This document shows, piece after piece, positions 57,832 to 64,000 of a stretch of DNA of 64,000 nt. The notes under the pieces were generated by a model that did no database searches, was not told where the DNA came from, and saw only the letters and a program-made list of their open reading frames with translations. The position numbers were made by a program, and so were the translations under genes. How positions within the stretch are numbered: position 1 is the first letter of the stretch; each line of letters begins with the position of its first letter. The stretch comes from Ligula intestinalis (taxonomy: Eukaryota > Platyhelminthes > Cestoda > Diphyllobothriidea > Diphyllobothriidae). The stretch lies in assembly GCA_036362985.1 (NCBI GenBank), contig JAYGXS010000004.1, positions 46,607,639 through 46,671,638 on the forward strand. The letters run 5' to 3'.

Positions 57832-60800
57832 GGGTGACGAACGTGGTCGGCCCACCTTTCCCCAGTCGCCTACTCCACATCTACGACAGGAGTTCCTGCC
57901 GTAACTTCCTCGTCGATACGGGCTCAGAAATTTCCCTTATCCCACCTACTTCGACTGACCGTAAGTCACCAAACTCTTCATTTTTCCTTCAAGCAGCTAA
58001 CAGTACTCCAATTAAAACGTTTGGTCAACGATCCCTCACTCTAGAGTTGGGTCTACGACGTTCATTTCGGTGGATATTTACTATCGCAGACGTTCACACC
58101 GCCATTCTAGGCGCTGATTTTTTGTCTTTTTTCGGTCTCCTCGTTGACACCAAATCCCATAAACTAGTTGACCCTAAGACATCTTTATTCTGCAAATGTT
58201 CTACTCGTACCCTTTCATCCCCTAGTCCACGCATTTCAGCAATCCCTTCGTCTTCTCCCTATCATCGGTTACTTTCTGAATTTTCTTCTATCGCACGACC
58301 CTCACAATTTAACCAACCCATTAAGCATTCTGTTGTCCACTATATTTCTACTTCCGGACCACCTGTGTTTAGTCGTCCTCGCCGCTTAGCCGCCGACAAG
58401 TTAGCTATCGCTAAGGCCGAATTCAGTCACATGATGGAGCTTGGCATAGTAAGGCCTTCCACTAGTCCATGGGCTGCACCTTTACATATGGTGTGTAAAA
58501 AGTCTCTCGTTGACTGGCGCCCCTGCGGAGATTATCGACGATTGAACACTTGCACTGTACCGGACCGCTACCCCCTACCCCATTTGTACGACTTTTCATC
58601 TAGCCTAGCAGGAGCAACAGTGTTTTCCAGTATTGACTTAGTAAAAGCCTTCCATCAAATACCCGTTGCTCCAGAAGACATTTCGAAAACAGCGATTACT
58701 ACACCGTTTGGTCTGTTCGAGTTTGTTAGGATGCCCTTTGGACTACGTAACTCTGCTCAAACTTTTCAGCGTTTCATCAACGAAGTCCTCCGCGATTTAC
58801 CTTTCGTTTTTGTGTATGTCGATGATGTTCTGGTAGCAAGTTCCAACGAAAATGAACACCTTCAACATCTCCGCCTAATTTTTGAGCGATTTAGCCAATT
58901 TGGTGTTTTCATTAACGCATCTAAATGCGTTTTCGGTGTACCGTCACTGTTTTTCCTAGGACATCGCGTAGATGCTTTTGGTTGTCATCCTATAGATGCC
59001 AAAGTTTCAGCTATTCGCGAGTTCCCTACTCCCACTTCTTTTCAACAACTGCGCCGTTTTATAGGCCTTGTCAATTTCTATCGACGTTTCATCCCGCATT
59101 GCGCTGAATTGATGTTACCACTTACTAACCTTTTACGCGGAAGCAACAGCGATTTTTCTTTTCCTGACACAGCAATCGACGCTTTCAATCGTGTCAGAAA
59201 GGTTTTGGCAGATACAACTGCGCTCGTTCACCCTTTACCTGATGCACCACTCTCCATTGTTGCTGATGCCTCAAATTGCGCTATAGGTGCCGTCCTTCAA
59301 CAACAGACATCCACGGGCATCCAGCCCTTGGCTTTCTACTCTTCCAAACTGACACCAACACAAACTCGCTATAGCACTTTTGGTAGAGAACTCCTTGCCA
59401 TTTATTTAGCCATTAAACATTTCCGCAACTTTATTGAGGGTAGAGATTTTTGTATCTACACAGACCACAAACCTCTTACTTATGCCCTTTTCACTTCCTC
59501 TGACAAGTATTCACCCCGTGAGGCCCGCCATCTTGACTTTATTTCTCAGTATACCACAGATATTAGATTCCTTAAGGGCCTTTATAATCAAGTTGCTGAC
59601 TGTCTTTCTCGACCTGGAATTAATGCCATCACTCAGCCTTCTATCGAATTGGAGCGTATGGCAGAACTGCAAAACCAGCCGTCCTTCACTGAAAGCCTTG
59701 AGCATAGTAGTCTTCAACTCGAAGCTATTCCTTTATCCACCAACCCCGGTACAATCTTATGTGACGTATCGCGCGGTGCCTCCCGACCTGTAGTGCCAAG
59801 CGAGATGAGACGAGACGTTTTTACTGCATTGCACAATCTTGCTCATCCTGGCATCCGCAGTACCCAGCGCCTGGTGAGCGAGCGTTTCGTTTGGCCAAGC
59901 ATGAACACTGATATCCGCCAGTGGACCCGTTCATGTTTGGCTTGTCAGAAGGCCAAGGTCGGGCGACACAACAAAGCCCCAATTGGCACATTTCTTGCAC
60001 CCGATGCACGTTTTGCACATGTCCACATCGATTTGGTAGGTCCTTTGCCAACATCGCGTGGTTGCACCTATCTACTTACTGCCATTGACCGATTCACTCG
60101 TTGGCCCATTGCAACTCCCATAACTGATATAACCGCAGATTCGGTTGCTCACGCCTTCTTGGAACACTGGATCTCACATTATGGCGTCCCCTCAACTATT
60201 ACCACCGATCGAGGCCAACAGTTCGAATCCAGACTTTTTAACAGCCTTACCGACTTACTCGGATGTTCCCGCATACGAACGACAGCCTACCACCCCTCGT
60301 CAAATGGCTTAGTTGAACGTTTCCATCGTCAACTCAAAGCCTCGCTCCGAGCTCACGACAATCCTTCCCATTGGAGCGAGCACCTACCTTTGGTCATGCT
60401 TGGCATCCGTACTGCCCTCAAGCCTGACTTGGAGTGCTCCTCTGCCGAGCTTGTTTACGGTACTACCCTACGGATCCCTGGCGATTTTTTCGGGCACTCT
60501 CAAAGCTCAGCCGATTTGGATTCCACGGATTACGTGAAAAGGCTGCGCCAAGCCATGTCTCATCTGCGTGCAATTCCTCCGCGTACTTCAACAAGTAAGT
60601 CATACATCGACCCTAACTTACTAACATGTGCCTTTGTATTTGTTCGTGTAGATAGTGTTCGCCGACCACTACAACAACCCTACGACGGACCATATAAGGT
60701 ACTATCTCGCACGGACAAGCATTTCACGATTGCCCGGGGCGGCCGCACTGACGTGGTCTCAGTCGATCGTCTGAAGGCGGCTTATACCGATTCTCCTTCG

Positions 60801-60971
60801 ACAGCCCCAACCGAACAACCTCCACCCGGCACATTGCCAACTCCTTTATCCACGACTCCACTTACACGTACTAGCCCCGCGCTTTCCCCCACCCCAAATC
60901 CCCCTCTCCTTACACGCAGCGGACGTCATGTCCATTTCCCCGACCGTTACCAACTTGTAACATATGCTTAA
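57726..60971 (+). CDS. pol: Gypsy Pol: protease, RT, RNase H, integrase
   Basis: One uninterrupted frame of about 1080 residues opens after TGA at 57723-57725 and lacks an early ATG, so it is probably expressed by -1 frameshifting from gag. Numbering from 57732: protease [14 protein letters not shown] (Asp62); [32 protein letters not shown] and YVDD (362-365); RNase [30 protein letters not shown] and [10 protein letters not shown]; integrase zinc-binding HNLAH...CLACQK, then the catalytic triad Asp767, Asp826 (TTDRGQQFE) and Glu862 ([10 protein letters not shown]), with 35 residues between the last two. The chromodomain-like module found in some gypsy clades is not seen. A Pro/Thr/Ser-rich tail ends the protein. 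All active-site residues are present. Confidence 0.95.
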   Translation, partial: WSLLVSPQLWSKCLSVSIPVQAQEVGIGKLRRRPVRVTNVVGPPFPSRLLHIYDRSSCRNFLVDTGSEISLIPPTSTDRKSPNSSFFLQAANSTPIKTFGQRSLTLELGLRRSFRWIFTIADVHTAILGADFLSFFGLLVDTKSHKLVDPKTSLFCKCSTRTLSSPSPRISAIPSSSPYHRLLSEFSSIARPSQFNQPIKHSVVHYISTSGPPVFSRPRRLAADKLAIAKAEFSHMMELGIVRPSTSPWAAPLHMVCKKSLVDWRPCGDYRRLNTCTVPDRYPLPHLYDFSSSLAGATVFSSIDLVKAFHQIPVAPEDISKTAITTPFGLFEFVRMPFGLRNSAQTFQRFINEVLRDLPFVFVYVDDVLVASSNENEHLQHLRLIFERFSQFGVFINASKCVFGVPSLFFLGHRVDAFGCHPIDAKVSAIREFPTPTSFQQLRRFIGLVNFYRRFIPHCAELMLPLTNLLRGSNSDFSFPDTAIDAFNRVRKVLADTTALVHPLPDAPLSIVADASNCAIGAVLQQQTSTGIQPLAFYSSKLTPTQTRYSTFGRELLAIYLAIKHFRNFIEGRDFCIYTDHKPLTYALFTSSDKYSPREARHLDFISQYTTDIRFLKGLYNQVADCLSRPGINAITQPSIELERMAELQNQPSFTESLEHSSLQLEAIPLSTNPGTILCDVSRGASRPVVPSEMRRDVFTALHNLAHPGIRSTQRLVSERFVWPSMNTDIRQWTRSCLACQKAKVGRHNKAPIGTFLAPDARFAHVHIDLVGPLPTSRGCTYLLTAIDRFTRWPIATPITDITADSVAHAFLEHWISHYGVPSTITTDRGQQFESRLFNSLTDLLGCSRIRTTAYHPSSNGLVERFHRQLKASLRAHDNPSHWSEHLPLVMLGIRTALKPDLECSSAELVYGTTLRIPGDFFGHSQSSADLDSTDYVKRLRQAMSHLRAIPPRTSTSKSYIDPNLLTCAFVFVRVDSVRRPLQQPYDGPYKVLSRTDKHFTIARGGRTDVVSVDRLKAAYTDSPSTAPTEQPPPGTLPTPLSTTPLTRTSPALSPTPNPPLLTRSGRHVHFPDRYQLVTYA

Positions 60972-61025
60972 CACTCCCATATTATTCCCACATTAACATT
61001 TTCTTTTTCTGAACTCCGTTCTCCT

Positions 61026-61036
61026 AGGAGGGGGAG
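61026..61036 (+). other. Polypurine tract
   Basis: AGGAGGGGGAG directly precedes the 3' LTR (three bases, TAT, intervene), the expected plus-strand primer. Confidence 0.8.
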
Positions 61037-61039
61037 TAT

Positions 61040-61230
61040 TGTAGTGAAACTGAACTGACCCTTTGTTTTAATTAGTTAAAGATGCCTTGCATGAACTGAC
61101 ACAACTTTTAAATAACACGTTGAACAAGCTTGTTTATTTACCCACAAGCGACTTTGTTCTTATTTACTAGTTCGTAACCGTTGGGATACTCCTATCTCAG
61201 ATTCTTGGATAGACTATATCGTATCCTACA
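61040..61230 (+). repeat. 3' LTR of the gypsy element
   Basis: Same 191-bp sequence as the 5' LTR. AAAT target duplication follows at 61231-61234, and the PLE-E frame resumes with GATCAGAACATTC. Confidence 0.95.
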
Positions 61231-61234
61231 AAAT

Positions 61235-63180
61235 GATCAGAACATTCATATCAGACGCACATTACCGACTATGTAAATTCACAGAACGCAAGCAACAGAA
61301 CATGCAATTTTGTCATGACCTCCTTCCTGTACACATATTCGAAAGTCTACAACAGAACATCACCCGTGTCTCTGAATTAGAACGCCTGAAAAAGAGAAAC
61401 ATCTTAGAACAAAAGTGGATTAGGATTTCTCATAAAAATTGCAATCAATCTACACCCCAAACAAAGTTGTAAACCTATCCTCCAAAGTTTTAACGAATAC
61501 CGAAGAAACAGTGTTGAAGTACAATTCAACGGATTACAATTACCTTGACTTCCTTGCCAGCCTAGAATCAATCATAACATCATCCAATCTGACAGAAAAA
61601 CTATTCAAAATTTGTAACAGCACTGTACATGCCTTGAAGAACCGACGTAAACTTTCAGCATTATCATACGAAGAAAAAAGGCTCGAAACACACTTAAAAC
61701 AGACAAAGACATCATTATTTTACCTGCTGACAAGGGAGGTGCTACTATCATGCTCAACAAAGTTGACTACATAAATAAGATGACTTCACTCTTAAAAGAT
61801 AAATCAACATACAAACTTCTGCCAAACGACCAAACAAAATCAACAAATTCTTGCATTGACAAAACACTGAAACGCTTAACAGGATAGATTTTAATCTCAA
61901 ATATTCCCGCCAAATCCTTAAAACAAGATGAACCCACTATTACTAAAATATATGGACTCCCAAAGATTCATAAAACCAGTATTCCACTGCAACCGATAGT
62001 TTCCTTAATCGGTGCACCTAACTACAAAGTCTCCAAGTGGCTGTTTCGCCAACTAAACCCACTCACAAAAAACTCTGAGTACTCTATTAGCAATTCAAGA
62101 GGGTTTCTGGACAAACTAAAAGGAATCAAAGTCTCATCTGACGAAATCATGGCTTCATTCGATGTGGTCTCACTCTTTACGTCGATCCCTCTGGATTTAG
62201 CGAGATGCTGCACCGAAGGATTACTGCAAACCTATACCACTGATGTACCTGCAGAGGCTTTACGCCAATTACTAGATCTTTGCCTTGAAACCAACTTTTC
62301 ATTCTCTGATCAACACTTTCAACAACTAAAAGGAGCTCCCATGGGTTCACCTATACCCGGCTTTCTAGCCGAAGCTGTTATGCAGAAGTTAGAATCCATA
62401 GTCCTCCCCACGGTGAAACCAAAATTCTGGCTGCGCTATGTAGATGACACATTTTTCATCATCAAGAAAAATTATTAAGACCTTATCCACAAGAAGCTCA
62501 ATTCCACATTCCCGGGAATTGAATTCACATTCGAAACGGAGGTCGACGGAAAACTGCCATTTCTAGATGTCCTTGTACATCGAACTACTAATGGATCACT
62601 CCGCACATCTGTTTACCGTAAAGAAACATATTCGGAAGTCATCCTACACTTTGAGAGCAACCACCCCATTTCTCACAAAAGAAGGTCCGTCTACAGCCTC
62701 CTTAACCGAGCCAAAACACATTGCTCTGATGAAAAAAACTTATCAGGAAGAAATGAAATACCACTTTCAATTATTCTCCAAAAACGGATACCCCCGAAAT
62801 TTTGTGCTACAATGCATAAAACAATAAGAATCCAAAAGAAATGAAGGAGGCATTTCAACTGGTACGACCAGCGAGGTACCGAAAACACTAACCTGGCGTT
62901 CCCTCCCATACATAAAGAATGTATCTGAGCTTGACGAAGGACAACTCAAAAAACACCAGATACAAGTGGCACACCTTCCCGCAACCACCTTACGTTCACA
63001 GCTTGTACACTCTAAGGACAAGGTTGGCTATCTTGAAATAAAAGGGGTTGTCTAAAAGATCCCATGTTCCAGTTGTGATGCAGTTTATTGTGGCCAAACT
63101 GGGAAATGCGTCTCAACCCGCATACAACAACACCAATCTGCGGTCAGAAGACATTACCCTTTATCCCAGGTGGCCATTCG
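61235..63180 (+). pseudogene. PLE-E reverse transcriptase and GIY-YIG endonuclease, disabled
   Basis: This is the RT of the Penelope clade, which primes on nicked DNA or chromosome ends. Landmarks are listed under the whole element. The active-site motif YVDD is intact and the fingers motif ADKGG is present. The GIY-YIG domain reads YCG in place of the usual YIG, and a TAA at about 63054 replaces the Tyr codon expected in the V-Y-K-I-P-C run. The other lesions are a frameshift near 61470-61490, a TAG near 61885 and a TAA at 62476 just after the YVDD block. The first residues of this protein lie upstream of the gypsy insertion (56406-56637). Confidence 0.88.
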
Positions 63181-63591
63181 CACACTGGAAACCGGCCACA
63201 AGTTCGCATGGGAGAACACACGGATTGTTGGCAGCTGCCCAACTAGAAAAGGCCGTGAATTCCTAGAAACAATGCACTCAGACGAGGCATGCATCAACAG
63301 GTATATTGATTTGGACGCTAGCTACGGTTACCTCAAAGCTAAATTAAATACGCAGCACCAAATCACAGATGTTAACCAAAATACGGAAAGCACATAACAT
63401 CTACGAGCACGGACCAAAGCTCCTACCAATGGGTGCATACGTACGAGGAATATTGATTTTCTCAACGGTTAAACATGTTAGTTGTTCGTTACGCAATTTT
63501 TCTACGTCTGACGACGACCGGTGGGTCCGTGTCGAAAATTTACGCAATAAAATTGAAAAAAAATTTCCCGAAGAAATTCTTATTCTGATAG
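63181..63591 (+). repeat. Right terminal direct repeat of PLE-E
   Basis: This is the 3' counterpart of 55995-56405. It follows directly on the GIY-YIG region of the RT-bearing copy and contains the same hammerhead-like core (CTGACGA at 63508, GAAA at 63534). The element continues to about 63640 and then meets a LINE RT fragment. Confidence 0.85.
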
Positions 63592-63643
63592 AACAAACTG
63601 TTCCCACCGCCTCCTTTATAAACTCAGCCGCATTTGAGTAAGG

Positions 63644-64000
63644 GGTAGGCTCCTTGCGTGGATAAAAAGCTTCCTAATCGGTCGCTCGCAAACTGTCCAC
63701 ATCAGCGACAGTCAGCCAAGGTTGAGGTTGAGAGTGGTGTTCCCCAAGGCTCCATTCTCGGCCCCATCTTTTTTGTTACCTACATCAACGACTGTGTCCG
63801 CGAACTGGATTGCGGTATCGCCATGTTCGCCGATGATATAAAACTTTGGAGCGTAATTCTAACTGCGGCTGATGAAGTGCACTTGCAGGAAAATTTAAAT
63901 AGACTTCTAAAATGGTCTGCGGACTGGCTCTTACCGTTCAATGAGAGCAAGTGCATCACCATTCGAGTCGGCAAATCCGGTTCTTCAAACGGCACGGCTT
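63644..64000 (+). mobile_element. LINE-E: reverse transcriptase fragment at the window edge
   Basis: Plus-strand reading gives RLLAWIKSFLIGRSQTV, then after a one-base frameshift near 63720 VESGVPQGSILGPIFF, YINDCVRELDCGIAMFADD and IKLW, and WSADWLLPFNESKC. This is the RT palm (FADD) of a CR1-like LINE related to LINE-C (compare YVNDCLNELDCAAVMFVDD). It starts where PLE-E ends, so PLE-E may have inserted into it, although no LINE sequence was recognised left of 55995. Confidence 0.8.

Larger units (their letters stand above)
56638..61230 (+). mobile_element. Complete CsRn1-type Ty3/gypsy LTR retrotransposon
   Basis: A 4593-bp element with LTRs at 56638-56828 and 61040-61230, each 191 bp, starting TGTAGTG and ending CCTACA. 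I found no difference between them. It is flanked by AAAT on both sides (56634-56637 and 61231-61234). The primer site TGGTGACCCCGA (56830-56841) is complementary to the 3' end of tRNA-Trp. gag and pol are both open, and the polypurine tract AGGAGGGGGAG (61026-61036) precedes the right LTR. A tRNA-Trp primer with a CHCC-like Gag motif is the known signature of the CsRn1 group, first described in a liver fluke. Everything needed for an autonomous copy is present by eye. Confidence 0.95.
55995..63640 (+). mobile_element. PLE-E: Penelope-like element with terminal direct repeats, split by a gypsy insertion
   Basis: The 5' block at 55995-56405 is about 97% identical to 63181-63591, in the same orientation. 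This is the pseudo-LTR arrangement typical of PLEs. The protein-coding part starts after it (56406-56637: QGFRAAIRYGHE at the end) and continues at 61235 past the inserted gypsy element. In order: a linker, VVNLSSKVLTNTEE (61470), LPADKGGAT (61725), YGLPKIHK (61955), PIVS, ASFDVVSLFTSIP (62150), LKGAPMGSP (62330), YVDDTFF (62440), LPFLDVLVHR (62555), then the GIY-YIG-like CSSCDAVYCGQTGKCVSTRI (63063-63122). Stops or frameshifts at about 61470, 61887, 62476 and 63054 disable it. Total length without the insertion is about 3.05 kb. Confidence 0.9.

Overview
The window is animal nuclear DNA, most likely from a flatworm (Platyhelminthes), and within that best guessed as a large-genome parasitic lineage such as a diphyllobothriid tapeworm or a trematode. 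This rests on host genes cut by very short introns (34-45 nt beside kb-sized ones), a Ty3/gypsy element of the CsRn1 type (CHCC-like Gag motif, tRNA-Trp primer site), several Penelope-like elements (PLEs), many CR1-like LINEs and a tRNA-derived SINE. Species assignment is inference.

Two host genes can be modelled end to end with phase-consistent exons. On the minus strand, about 21440 down to 17802, lies a BET-family bromodomain gene (BD1, BD2, NET/ET domain, acidic serine tail, charged coiled-coil C-terminus). On the plus strand, 46858-54938, lies a nine-exon glycerophosphodiester phosphodiesterase of the GDPD1 type. One of its introns holds the 366-base assembly gap and another holds two miniature transposons.

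Nearly everything else recognisable is mobile DNA. 1-3.5 kb: edge of a LINE, a PLE 3' end, a diverged tandem repeat and a LINE tail. 6.1-10.8 kb: a tRNA-Ser-like SINE, a second SINE body and two PLE blocks, one with an internal tandem duplication. 24.6-28.2 kb: LINE 3' ends. 28.8-36.4 kb: LINE-A (ORF1, endonuclease, reverse transcriptase) interrupted in its RT by a near full-length LINE-B. 36.6-40.1 kb: minus-strand LINE-C, abutting a LINE-B fragment. 45.6 kb: a mariner-type miniature element. 56.0-63.6 kb: a PLE with long terminal direct repeats, split by a 4.6 kb gypsy element with two apparently identical 191-bp LTRs, an AAAT target duplication and intact gag and pol. 63.6-64.0 kb: another LINE running off the edge.

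The most interesting signals are the gypsy-in-PLE nest (a young insertion into an older element), hammerhead-ribozyme-like cores shared by the PLE copies, an altered acetyl-lysine shelf in the second bromodomain, and a miniature transposon that keeps the tail of its parent transposase. I saw no operon, CRISPR array or clearly new host gene. The stretches 10.8-17.8, 21.4-24.7 and 40.1-45.6 kb have no coding sequence I can support.
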